This document shows positions 9,991 through 18,792 of a stretch of DNA of 26,373 nt, one piece after another. The stretch covers positions 1 to 26,373 of the forward strand of contig JBAYVQ010000005.1 of the NCBI GenBank assembly GCA_041674565.1, written 5' to 3'. A program made the translations under genes and the position numbers. Within the stretch, counting starts at the first letter, position 1, and the number at the start of each line of letters is the position of its first letter. The DNA comes from CALMFT01 sp041674565. Lineage in GTDB: Bacteria > Patescibacteriota > Gracilibacteria > Absconditabacterales > Absconditicoccaceae. The notes beneath the pieces were generated by a model, which saw only the letters and a program-made list of their open reading frames with translations, was not told where the DNA came from and did not search any database.

Positions 9991-12900
9991 ATGGATTTAC
10001 TAGAGTTTGAGATTAGATATCGTAGTTTTGACGGATTGTCCCGTAAATTCAACCTTGGTCGAACCACTGAGGAGATTTGTGCGATGTGTCAAATATCTAG
10101 CAAAGGAAGACTGGAAAAAAAACTTACCGACACAGATCCCAATGAACTCAAGGAGCTAACACTCGAAACATATTCAGATTATAAATTATCATTTATTGAA
10201 CAACAGGGTACTAAGACCTTGGGTGACTATAGCTTGGCAGAGTATGTGCATAGGACTGAATATGAGCTCAAAGTAATCAAAGAGATGGGATTCAATTCCT
10301 ATTTGTTGGTAGTTGCGGATTTCATCAACTGGGCCAAAAATAATCAAATACCTGTGGGGCCTGGAAGGTGATCTGCTGCTGGATCACTAATAGCTTGGCT
10401 TATTGGAATTACTGATGTCAATCCACTCCCGTTTGGCCTGCTGTTTGAAAGATTTCTCAATCCAGCGAGAGTATCAATGCCCGATATTGATACGGATTTT
10501 GATGATGAACAAAGAGAAAGGGTATTTGAATATGTAAGAAATCACTATGGTCATGAGAACGTAGCAAAGATAGGTACCTTTATGAATATGTCCGCGAAGG
10601 CGGCTTTCAAAGATGTTGCTAGAGTGATGGGCATCCCCTTTGACGTGTCCAATAGGATCTCTTCTTATTTCACTATACTCAATGATGATAGGACGGTTAA
10701 TTTTAGAAAATGCCGAGAAGAGATAGATGAGCTCAGATCCATGCTGGAGTCTGATGAAAAGTTGCAGGAGGTTGTTGATATCACTGATGACTTGATTGGG
10801 ACCTATCGTCAAACAGGTGTACATGCCTGTGGTATTATTATTGGGCCAGATGATTTGACGAATTATCTTCCTCAGCAACTTGCTCCAAATACGACCTATA
10901 GTACCAATGAACGAAACGTAACGCAATATGATTATAATGCAGCAAAGATCGAAGACACCATTGGCGTGATCAAGATGGACTTCTTGTGATTATCCAATTT
11001 GTGAATTATCAAAAATACCATCAAGATCATTGCAAAAAGGTATGAGGCGACTGGCAAAATACTACCAGATGTATTTACGACCTACTTCAAGACAAGCACG
11101 TTTGAGCCTCCTATTGACGATCTCAATGTCTACGAAACCATCTTCCAAAAAGGTAATACCAGTGGCATCTTCCAGTTCGAGTCGGAAGGTATGAGAAAGT
11201 TTTTGATATTACTCAAGCCTGATAGATTGGATGATGTGGTCTCGATGAGTGCTTTGTATCGTCCTGGTCCTATCGAGTTTATACCATCATTTATACGTCG
11301 TAAGCAGGGAGAAGAGTCTATCGACTATATGTACCCAGAATTATATCAGCTTATTAGAGATTTGTATGGAGAGGAAGTGGCAGAGGATGAAAAAAGAAAA
11401 CTTGAAGAAGACTTGAAGCCTATTTTGGAAAATACCTATGGAGTTGCTGTGTTTCAAGAGCAGCTGATGTTTATGTCTCAGAGAGTTGCTGGGTTTAGTT
11501 TTGCAGAAGCAGATAATCTGAGAAGATGAATTGGTAAGAAAATTGTGGAACTAGTAAAAAAAATGAAAATCGAGTTTGTGGAAAAGGCGGGCGTCAACAG
11601 ATGATACAAACCAGAAACCGCTCATTGGGTATTTGAAAAAATGATCGAACCCGCTGCGTTGTACTCGTTCAATAAATCGCATTCGGTTGCATACTCTCTG
11701 GTGGCGTTCCAGACCGCTTATCTCAAGACCTACTATCCAGTAGAGTTCCACGCTGCCTTGCTACGTGCCAACGAGACCAATACCGAAGAGCTGAGCAAGT
11801 TTATCAATGAGATAAAATTCCAATGATTGTCTTTGCTAGCTCCAGACGTAAATATTTCTTACAATCATGTAGCAGCACTGGGCAATGATATTAGGTTGTG
11901 ATTTTTGTGTATCAAGGGGGTGGGGAGCGAAGTGGGAGAGACTATCCAAAGAGAGAGACAAAACAATGGGCCTTATGTAGATCTTGCTGATTTTCTTACG
12001 AGATGTCAGAGTGTTATCAACAGGAAATCTCTAGAGTGACTTATCAAGTCGGGTGCTCTGGATGCCTTTGTGGATCGTAGTGCTTTACTGGAAAATATTG
12101 ATCATCTCCTGGAATGGGCCAAAGCAAGTAGTCAGATATCTGATGGTGGTTTGTTTGGAGGGGGATTCGGTAAGAAAACTCTAGAACTCAAAGTGAAGCA
12201 TCCCTTGAGTAAGATGCAGATATTGAAGTTGGAGCATGAAGTATTCAAGACATTTATATCCTTCCATCCCTTGGACGGACTATATCCTTGGGTCAAATCT
12301 AGAGGATACAACATGATTTCTCAGTTCAAAAATTGGAACTACGATAAGGAACAAAAAGACTTCGGACCTTTTACGATTGTTGCGCTTGTTACCAAGATCA
12401 CCAGGGCCAAGAAAAAAGGATTTTTTATCAAAGTAGAGGATTTTTCAGAGAGTATAGAATTTTTTGTGAAAGAACCTCTGGATATAGAAGATTTTGATTT
12501 ATTATTGATAAGCTGATACAAAGGCAAGGGCTCTGCAAGGCGAAAAAAACTTATCAAGGCTGACTTGGATAGACTTATCCAGGTGGCATCTGCAGGCGGA
12601 AAGTACAATCCAGAAGAAACGGTGTTTGAGGTAAAAAAGAGAAGATTGGGTATTACGAGCGTGGTAGCTGATGCTCCCAAAGTAAGTGCTTTATCGGCAG
12701 AGTCCGATGGTATGACTTGAGATTTGGGCTTGGAAGTGGTAGATACTACGGCATTGGATACCGCTCAGATGGATAGTAAGTTGTTGAGTGCCATTGGCGA
12801 AACGTGAGCTCCGCAGGATGATGCTATAGATGAAATAGATGGTGAGCTACTTGCAGAAAATGAGGAAGTGCTACAACAGCAGACCGTTTCGGATGGCATA

Positions 12901-13182
12901 GATGACGCCAAGGATAATGAGCCATCGGATGAGTTTTCTGATGATTCTCACAAATCGTCAGAGTATCAAAAATACCAGGATGATACCCAAAAACAACGCT
13001 CCTTGGTCCATGATACGCCCTTATGATCTAAATGATTGTCGTTACCTCATGATATCCCAACTATCAAAAAATTGCAAGCGATTATTAAAGCCAATCCTGG
13101 GGACAGAGTGATGGAGTTATGAAGCATGAAAGTTATAGTTAGTGAGTTAGGGGAGCAATCCATCATAGATCTATTGACATAA
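9991..13182 (+). CDS. dnaE: DNA polymerase III alpha subunit, lacking the N-terminal PHP domain
   Basis: A 1063-residue replicative polymerase with 14 UGA glycines. Recognised parts are: the palm, with VGPGRGSAAGSL (its first motif Gly encoded by UGA at 10369), PDIDTDF (Asp165 and Asp167, matching E. coli D401 and D403) and KMDFLGL (Asp330, matching D555); the fingers, with MSALYRPGPIEFIP, GVAVFQEQLM and FNKSHSVAYSLVAFQTAYLK; an OB-fold near residues 790-840; an acidic, probably disordered linker near 900-1020; and a terminal module (1024-1063). The offset to E. coli numbering is about 236, so the chain begins near E. coli residue 237 and the PHP domain is missing. A TAG at 9958 closes the frame upstream, and the upstream gene is unrelated. 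Catalytic residues are intact, so it is not an obvious pseudogene. The PHP part may be encoded elsewhere or lost. Confidence 0.9.
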
Positions 13183-13195
13183 ATACAAAAGTGAG

Positions 13196-13223
13196 TTGCA
13201 ATTGTTTTCTATAAAGTTATAAT
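13196..13223 (+). promoter_or_regulatory. promoter of the first cold-shock gene
   Basis: The -35 box TTGCAA (13196-13201) and the perfect -10 box TATAAT (13218-13223) are separated by 16 bases. This leaves an untranslated leader of about 60 bases, containing a tattgcgcaata palindrome at 13233-13244; a structured leader is common for cold-shock mRNAs. Confidence 0.65.
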
Positions 13224-13292
13224 CTTTGTGGATATTGCGCAATACCTACGTGTCTTGCTTGGTATTCTATTTAATTACTACTATTTTTTTTA

Positions 13293-13553
13293 ATGGAACA
13301 TCAGTATCAAGGTACAATCAAATTCTTTAACAAAGAAAAAGGATTTGGTTTCATTCAGTCAGAACAAGGAGAGATTTTTGTTCACATCACGGGATTGGAG
13401 TGATATGACCCAGAAAAGGGCTATCATGGTGAATATCCAAAAGATGGAGATGCGGTAGCATTCAATGTTGCTGAAGGCAGAAAAGGTTTGAACGCAGTTG
13501 ATGTTCGTATTATTGGTGGCGGTGCACAAGCAGCGCATCACGAAAATGCATAA
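13293..13553 (+). CDS. cold-shock domain protein (CspA family), 86 aa
   Basis: An 86-residue cold-shock domain protein. The fold signature is clear: GTIKFFNKEKGFGFIQSE (RNP1-type motif), then IFVHITGLEG (RNP2-type motif) and a KDGDAVAFNVAEGRKGLNA end. These proteins bind single-stranded RNA or DNA in the cytoplasm and act as RNA chaperones. It is longer than the usual 66-70 residues because of an insertion after RNP2 (YDPEKGYHGEYP) and a short C-terminal tail rich in Gly, Ala and His. One UGA glycine is present, in LEG. It has its own promoter just after dnaE and is followed 132 bases later by a second paralogue. Confidence 0.9.
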
Positions 13554-13685
13554 CACGTTATGTTCTCACAAAATATCTAAATATAATTGCCTACCAAGGA
13601 TATACTAAACGCTTACAGCATTTGTTTTCACTAGTGCCATTATATTTTATGATATTTCTCTTTTATTTTTAATTATCCTACTATT

Positions 13686-13898
13686 ATGGGAAAAGGTACA
13701 ATCAAATTCTTCAACTCTACTAAGTGATTTGGCTTCATCGTAGAAGACCAACAAGGTGCTGAACAGCCAAAAGAGTATTTTGTTCACATTTCTCACTGCA
13801 ACGAATACACTCCAAAAGATGGTGATCGTGTTAGTTTTGAAGTTACACAATGAGAAAAAGGTCTCATGGCTACAAACGTAAATAAGATTTCAGAGTAA
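13686..13898 (+). CDS. cold-shock domain protein (CspA family), 70 aa
   Basis: A second cold-shock protein of the standard length, 70 residues. The RNP1-type motif KGFGFI has its first glycine encoded by UGA (TGA at 13725-13727), a position that is almost invariant in the family and so good evidence for the genetic code. RNP2 is YFVHISH, and the end is VSFEVTQGEKGLMATNV, with another UGA glycine. It is a nucleic-acid chaperone by family. The 132-base gap upstream contains a TATAAT at 13582-13587 that could serve as an independent -10 box; its -35 region is poor. The perfect inverted repeat at 13926-13951 ends the transcript. Confidence 0.9.
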
Positions 13899-13925
13899 TC
13901 GTTATCGTTTTATTGTTACAGTTCA

Positions 13926-13958
13926 AAATCGACATCATATGATGTCGATTTTTGTTTA
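13926..13958. terminator. bidirectional terminator, 26-bp perfect palindrome
   Basis: The halves aaatcgacatcat and atgatgtcgattt form a perfect 13-bp inverted repeat at 13926-13951, with A-rich sequence on the left and a T-run on the right. It lies between the cold-shock gene (plus) and the end of the sigma factor gene (minus), so it can serve both. Confidence 0.8.
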
Positions 13959-13976
13959 TATAATTTTTATTTACTT

Positions 13977-14564
13977 TTATTTTTGGTCTTGGAGGATATC
14001 TCTCAATTTACTGAGTCCTCTGGAGATACGTTGTCTTACGTTGTCTTCAGATATATTGAGTATTCAGCTTATTTCTTCATTGTCATACCCTTCAATAAAC
14101 TTCAGCACTACCGCTTCTTGATACTTATTGTCCAATTCATATATGGCTTTTTGGATCTTTTCGGATTGAAACTGTATGTTAAATAACTCTGCGACGTCTT
14201 CTGGATCTACAATGTTGTCCTCAAACTTTATACTATCTTCGTCACTGTTTTGATGATCTAATTCGCTAAATGCAACTTCTTTGGTCTTTTTGAAGTAATC
14301 TTTGCTGGTGTTTCTAAGGATGGTCCATAGATAGGATTGAGTATTTTGCTGTTCTTGGAGGTATTCTAGATTGTTTCGTATCTTCAGGAATGTATCCGAC
14401 AAAATATCCTGTATACTGGCCTCGTCGATGCGGTATGATGACTTGAGGAAACGATAAAAGCTATCTACGGTGTGTTCGTAGAGCATCTGGAAAGCTGTCT
14501 CGTCTTTAGCGACAAGTAGCTGTAAAAACTGCTTACTATAAAACTGTTCTTGCTTTCAAGGCAT
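13977..14564 (-). CDS. ECF-type RNA polymerase sigma factor
   Basis: A 195-residue sigma-70 family protein of the short two-domain (ECF) kind. Region 2 is seen at about residues 27-100 (LYEHTVDSFYRFL, then DILSDTFLKIRNNL and SYLWTILRNTSKDYFKK). Region 4 is at about 140-192, with IYELDNKYQEAVVLKFIEGY, the NEEISGILNISEDNVRQRIS helix-turn-helix and RGLSKLRDIL. Two UGA glycines occur: codon 3 (MPGKQ) and ISGIL in the helix-turn-helix. The start is the ATG at 14564, which adds 26 residues in front of the first plain ATG and gives a complete region 2. No anti-sigma gene is adjacent, and I cannot name its regulon. It is divergent from the exonuclease gene. Confidence 0.8.
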
Positions 14565-14709
14565 ACATAGGCTATAGATATGTGGGGCGTAGATGCAAGA
14601 GAAATATAGCATACGATCTCTTATACTAGCCTCAAAAGCTCATTTATATAGCACTGTTGATTTTTATCTGACTTTAATAAGTATCATTTTTTTAATTTTT
14701 GTGCGCGTG

Positions 14710-15615
14710 ATGAAAAAAATATATGTGCTTGATGGATCGGGTTTTTTATATAGAGCTTGGCACGCATTTCGTAGTATGTCCAACACTCAAAACGATACTG
14801 TAACTATGGTGTATGGTTTTTTCAGGATGATTATTAAGTTGCTAATGGAAAAACCAGATAATCTGATTATAGTGTGGGATGCTCATGGCAAGACAGTAAG
14901 ACATGAAAAATTTGAATGATATAAGGCAAACAGACCTCCTATGCCTGATGAATTTGGTCAGCAGATCAAACAGTGCAAAGAACTAGCTCCTAGATTGGGT
15001 ATTACTACAGTGGAACAATTGGGATACGAAGCTGATGACATTATCTACACGATAGCAAGACAAGAAGGTGAGAAAATGCGCGATAGGGCAGATCACGATT
15101 GTCTGATTGTATATACTGGCGACAAAGATATCAAGCAAATACTGGAATATCCGTGCGTCAAAATCCACGATCCCATGAAAGATGAAGTCTGGACCAAGGA
15201 CAAGTTTGTGCGTGAATTTGAGTTTGAGCCACGTAATATAGTCGACTACTTGGCTTTGCTTGGTGATGCTAGTGACAACTTACCAGGTGCAAGGGGCATT
15301 GGCGTGAAGTGAGCCTCAGAACTTATCAAAAAATTTGGTAGTATTGATACTATATACAATAGTCTGGATCAAGTCCCAGAAAGGACAAGAAATTTACTTA
15401 TAGAAAGCAAGGATACAGTTATAAATACTAGATCATTGATAGAACTGCTCGAAGTGCCTGATTTTCAGTGCAATATTGATATGTCTTACAAACCTGACAT
15501 ACCATTGTACAAAGACATCTTCATTCAAGAACTTGGTTTCAAGAGTTTTGAAAAACTTCTTGATGATCTTAGGAAAGAGTCGTACTTTACACCACAAGGA
15601 GGATTGTTTGGATAG
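14710..15615 (+). CDS. stand-alone 5'-3' exonuclease (Pol I N-terminal domain type)
   Basis: A 301-residue protein matching the 5' nuclease domain of DNA polymerase I, without any polymerase domain: it ends on TAG at 15613. Motifs in order are YVLDGSGFLYRAWHAF, WDAHGKTVRHEKFEGYKANR, GYEADDII, VYTGDKDIKQIL and YLALLGDASDNLPGARGIG, followed by the helix-hairpin-helix (VKGASELIKKFG). The clustered Asp/Glu residues bind the catalytic metals. By family it removes RNA primers and flaps from Okazaki fragments. Two UGA glycines occur in conserved places (FEGYK and VKGAS). The extreme C-terminus, TPQGGLFG, fits a sliding-clamp binding motif (Q-x-x-L-F). The ATG at 14710 was preferred to the in-frame ATG at 14593 because the domain starts at residue 1-4 of the shorter form. 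Confidence 0.9.
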
Positions 15616-15681
15616 TATTGTATTATACCTATGGGGGATTATAAGTTATGTATTTTTTCTTATCAAGACATATTTGATTAC

Positions 15682-16413
15682 CTATGTAGCGCGTCCATCT
15701 GTTTCAAACGGTTTTTCGGTTCAAGCGTAGCTTGCGTCCTCCAGTACTGTATTATAGACTATTTCCCTATCAATAGCATAGTGTCTCCCTTGTTGCATCT
15801 TTCTGTGTGGAAATTCCTTTACTCCATCAAAGGATCCATCGGTTGTGGACTCGATAGTAGATATAAATATATCTTCACCCTCCTGTTGTGCGTCTGAGGT
15901 TGCCAAGGCAACATGATATACAATGTCCTCTGGATGGTTATCTGAATCTTTTTCGCCTTCGTATCGAAACACAAGATCTCCAGTCTTAATCTGTTCAGGA
16001 TTTTTAACCTGTGCTCATTGTTCAATATAATAATTAAAAAACGAATTTGCTAGTTTTGAGCTAGTCTGAAATGATGGTTTCAACAACCCCAAGTTTCTTA
16101 GCGCCTGGCCTACGAGCTGAGAGCAGTCTATACTAGCAGTGCTGTTGCTATGTCCATAGTCTACGCCAAGATAAGATTTCATTACTCAGAGCATGAGTTC
16201 ATACTTTTGTTGTGTATCTGGAGACATTGGCTCGTTGGATATTATTTGTGCGCTCGCGGGCAATCCCTGTTCTAGCTCCCCAGCAAGTTGATTTGTCCCC
16301 AAACGACCTAGTTTTTCTTCTACCAAACTGACCGTAGGGCTATTTTCCTTTGTTTCTGATTTATTTCCAAAAAGCCCACTGAGAAACTCTTGTCACCTTT
16401 CCATAAATCCCAT
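15682..16413 (-). CDS. NlpC/P60-family cysteine peptidase
   Basis: A 243-residue protein with four UGA glycines. The C-terminal half has NlpC/P60 features: YLGVDYGHSN, IDCSQLVGQALRNLG (Cys96, the likely nucleophile), IKTGDLVFRYEGE and IVYHVALATSD (His near residue 167). Members hydrolyse peptidoglycan stem peptides or related amides. The N-terminal 80 residues are polar and probably disordered. I see no signal peptide, so the protein is either exported by another route or acts inside the cell; that is unsettled. The third catalytic residue cannot be picked with confidence. It is transcribed from a consensus promoter (16470-16498) and is convergent with the exonuclease gene. Confidence 0.75.
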
Positions 16414-16760
16414 GTATGTACTATAGCTGCTAAATTACCCATAAGTGATTCTGTTTATATTCAATATACATTATAACCTGAAAGTTATTATTTGTCAAAA
16501 GTGGAAGGTGTAGCGAATGGGTTTTGTCTCCATCACTTGGGCCTGTATTATGATTATGTAAGAGGGTTAACCCTAAGAATGGGTGCTTATGCGTGGTATT
16601 TTTATCGATTGGTGTATTAACTGATCGTTTTTCATGGGCCAATACATGCAGATTGTCGTTATTTCATATTTTGTCAAAAATTTACTTGAATTGGGTGTCC
16701 ACTTTTTTATCACTACATGCATCTATGTTCAAAATTTATATTCCTTATTTTTAGTTACAA
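16414..16760. other. 347-bp intergenic region between divergent NlpC/P60 and tuf genes
   Basis: It holds the minus-strand promoter at 16470-16498 and a perfect 12-bp palindrome agggttaaccct (16563-16574), which is a candidate operator but too short to call. A possible tuf promoter is TTGAAT (16686-16691) with TATCAC (16708-16713), spacing 16, which is weak. I see no convincing gene: the 70-codon minus-strand frame at 16430-16642 has no family features and overlaps the promoter. Confidence 0.5.
16470..16498 (-). promoter_or_regulatory. consensus sigma-70 promoter for the NlpC/P60 gene
   Basis: On the minus strand, TTGACA (16493-16498) and TATAAT (16470-16475) are separated by exactly 17 bases. 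Both boxes match consensus perfectly, and the start codon at 16413 lies about 50 bases past the expected transcription start. Confidence 0.85.
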
Positions 16761-17933
16761 ATGTCTAAACCGCACTTAAACATTGGTACCATTGGTCACG
16801 TGGATCACGGTAAAACTACTCTTACTGCTGCTATTTGTATGGTTCAGGCTGCAAGAGGTCTCGCACAGGCGAGAGATTATGCTTCTATTGATAACTCTAA
16901 AGAAGAAAAAGCAAGAGGTATTACGATCAATACTACGCACGTAGAATACGAAACTGAAAATAGACATTACGCTCACGTAGACTGTCCAGGACATGCTGAT
17001 TACATCAAGAATATGATTGTTGGTGCTGCTCAGATGGATGGTGCTATCTTGGTATGTGCTGCTACAGATGGACCAATGCCTCAAACAAGAGAACACATCT
17101 TGTTGGCTAAACAGGTAAATGTACCAAACATCGTAGTTTTCTTGAATAAATGCGATATGGTTGATGATGAAGATATGTTGATGCTCGTTGAAGAAGAGTT
17201 GAGAGATCTTTTGACTAAGAACGGTTTTGATGGTAAGAATATCCCAATAGTAAGAGGAAGCGCCCTTAAGGCATCTGAAAATCCAAAAGATTTTGATGGT
17301 GCTGCTAAGTGTGTTATTGAGTTAATGAATGCAGTAGATACTTGGATTCAAGAGCCAGTAAGAGAACTTGATAAGCCATTCTTGATGCCAGTTGAAGATG
17401 TATTCTCTATCAAGGGTAGAGGTACGGTAGCTACAGGTAGAATTGAAACTGGTTCTATTAAGATCGGTGATGAAGTTGAATTGGTAGGTGTTAGAGAAGA
17501 TATTACTAAAACTACTATTACTGGTATCGAGATGTTCCACAAACAGCATGAAGTTGGTTCTGCTGGTATGAATGCAGGTTTGTTGCTTAGAGGTATCGAC
17601 AAAGATGGTATTGAAAGAGGACAAGTTCTTGCTAAGCCAGGTACTGTAAAACCACATGCTAAGTTTGAATGTGAAGTATACGTATTGAAGAAAGATGAAG
17701 GTGGAAGACATACTCCATTCATGACTGGTTACAAACCACAATTCTTCTTCAGAACTACTGATGTAACTGGTGCAGTTACTGTAGTAGGAGCTGAGATGAT
17801 TATGCCTGGTGACAACGCTAAGATGGCTGTTGAACTTATCTACAAGATTGCGATGCATGAAGGTTTGAGATTCGCGATTAGAGAAGGTGGTAGAACAGTA
17901 GGAGCAGGTGTAGTAACAAAAGTATTAGACTAA
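16761..17933 (+). CDS. tuf: translation elongation factor Tu
   Basis: A 390-residue EF-Tu that carries aminoacyl-tRNA to the ribosome as a GTP complex. The G-domain motifs are GHVDHGKTTLT (P-loop), GITINTTHVEYE (switch I region), DCPGHADY (switch II) and NKCD (guanine specificity). Domain 2 follows with GRGTVATGRIETG, and domain 3 with GGRHTPFMTGYKPQFFFRTTDVTG. The length is normal. Not one of its many glycines is encoded by UGA; GGT predominates, unlike in almost all neighbours. It lies just upstream of the S10 operon, as in many bacteria, but a terminator follows it, so rpsJ may have separate transcription. Confidence 0.98.
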   Translation: MSKPHLNIGTIGHVDHGKTTLTAAICMVQAARGLAQARDYASIDNSKEEKARGITINTTHVEYETENRHYAHVDCPGHADYIKNMIVGAAQMDGAILVCAATDGPMPQTREHILLAKQVNVPNIVVFLNKCDMVDDEDMLMLVEEELRDLLTKNGFDGKNIPIVRGSALKASENPKDFDGAAKCVIELMNAVDTWIQEPVRELDKPFLMPVEDVFSIKGRGTVATGRIETGSIKIGDEVELVGVREDITKTTITGIEMFHKQHEVGSAGMNAGLLLRGIDKDGIERGQVLAKPGTVKPHAKFECEVYVLKKDEGGRHTPFMTGYKPQFFFRTTDVTGAVTVVGAEMIMPGDNAKMAVELIYKIAMHEGLRFAIREGGRTVGAGVVTKVLD

Positions 17934-17945
17934 TCATATATAATA

Positions 17946-17985
17946 AGATAGCCTGATTGATACTTTGTTGATCAGGTTATCTTTT
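17946..17985 (+). terminator. terminator hairpin after tuf
   Basis: A 12-bp stem (agatagcctgat with atcaggttatct, one G-U pair) around a 13-base loop, followed by TTTT, 12 bases after the tuf stop codon. Confidence 0.7.
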
Positions 17986-18017
17986 CTTACACTATTTATA
18001 GCAACAACATTCTGAAT

Positions 18018-18569
18018 ATGGCTGATAGCGTCAAAAAAACTTCATCTTCCAAAGCTAAGGAGGCTGCTCCAAAAGAAGCAAAGAAGCCTGCTGTAAAAAA
18101 AGCTGCAACTGCAAAAGCTGCTACGCCAGCAAAGCCAGCAAAAGCTACAACTACAAAAGCTGCTGCACCAGTGAAAGCTGCTGTTGCAACAAAAGCACCT
18201 ACCCCCAAGGCTTCAGTGCCAGCGGAAAAAGTCACAAAGCAGGTGAAAAGAGTTGGTATGTACGAACCTAAGTTGAGAATCAAACTTAAGTCATACGATG
18301 TAAGGATGCTCGAAAGTAGTACTGCTAAAATTGTTGGTATACTGACTAAGTCAGGAGCTGCCATCAAAGGTCCTATACCTTTACCAAAAGCTAGGAAGTT
18401 GTATACTGTAAATACTTCTCACTTTGTTGATAAAGACAGTAGAGAGCAATACGAACAGTTTGTATATACAAGGCTGATTGATGTAGTGGAAACTGGTATG
18501 AAGACTATGGAAACTCTTCAAAATCTTAGCATCCCAGTTGGAGTGATGGTGGAAGTGAAAGTATTTTAA
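18018..18569 (+). CDS. rpsJ: ribosomal protein S10 with a Lys/Ala-rich N-terminal extension
   Basis: A 183-residue protein; usual S10 is about 100-105 residues. The core starts near residue 80 with KLRIKLKSYDVRMLESSTAK and continues with GPIPLPKARKLYTVNTSHFVDKDSREQYEQF, broken here as GPIPLPKARK and then SREQYEQF, ending in PVGVMVEVKVF, all as in S10. S10 is a small-subunit head protein. The first 75 or so residues are almost only Ala, Lys, Thr and Pro in repeats such as KAATPAKPAKATTTKAA, resembling histone H1-like tails, and are probably disordered and strongly basic. There are no UGA codons. It opens the S10 operon. The ATG at 18018 is the only start that includes the tail; no internal ATG gives a classical core start apart from one near GMYEPKL. 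Confidence 0.95.
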   Translation: MADSVKKTSSSKAKEAAPKEAKKPAVKKAATAKAATPAKPAKATTTKAAAPVKAAVATKAPTPKASVPAEKVTKQVKRVGMYEPKLRIKLKSYDVRMLESSTAKIVGILTKSGAAIKGPIPLPKARKLYTVNTSHFVDKDSREQYEQFVYTRLIDVVETGMKTMETLQNLSIPVGVMVEVKVF

Positions 18570-18588
18570 TTATCATCACATAGCTGTC

Positions 18589-18792
18589 ATGAAATTACGA
18601 TGACTTTTAACATCTAGACAAGCAAAATCTATCTGATATGAAGTTTTGTTCGCATGAGACGACACAATACAAAGATTGACTGTCGAACAATTCAACTTAC
18701 TGAACAGTGAAGAGAAATCATTAATTACTCAGCAAATACCAATTTATAGTGAGAAACACTCAAGAAAATGAAAAAAGGAGGAATCATACTAA
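18589..18792 (+). CDS. small ORF of 67 aa between rpsJ and rplC, unknown
   Basis: A possible protein of 67 residues beginning MKLRGLLTSRQAKSIGYEVL, with four UGA glycines and a TAA stop. It starts 19 bases after rpsJ and overlaps the proposed rplC start by 25 bases in another frame. It is mainly polar and ends in a basic tail (KHSRKGKKEESY). I do not recognise it, and no protein is usually encoded at this place in the S10 operon. It may be a real lineage-specific gene filling an otherwise unexplained 200-base gap, or a chance frame. Confidence 0.4.

Noticed and set aside
9865..10090. Split intein explaining the short DnaE
   Set aside because: The first residues (MDLLEFEIRYRSFDGL) show no C-intein ending in His-Asn before a Cys or Ser, and no N-intein fragment is seen in the window.
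9991..13182. dnaE as a pseudogene broken by many TGA stops and a lost 5' end
   Set aside because: The TGA codons fall on conserved glycines and the frame is otherwise intact, with catalytic residues in place, so the stops are sense codons.
14593..14709. Upstream in-frame start for the exonuclease, adding 39 residues
   Set aside because: The added part is hydrophobic and unlike the family, while the ATG at 14710 places the first motif at the usual distance.
16563..16574. Palindrome agggttaaccct as an operator
   Set aside because: A single 12-bp palindrome in AT-rich intergenic DNA with no second copy; noted only within the intergenic entry.
16430..16642. Minus-strand 70-codon frame in the region upstream of tuf
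   Set aside because: It overlaps a perfect promoter of the NlpC/P60 gene and has no recognisable features.
17322..17858. 178-codon minus-strand frame inside tuf
   Set aside because: Antisense shadow of EF-Tu, whose identity is certain.
18775..18781. AAGGAGG as the ribosome binding site of rplC
   Set aside because: It lies seven bases downstream of the ATG that gives the normal L3 start and 22 bases before the next in-frame ATG, so it fits neither.
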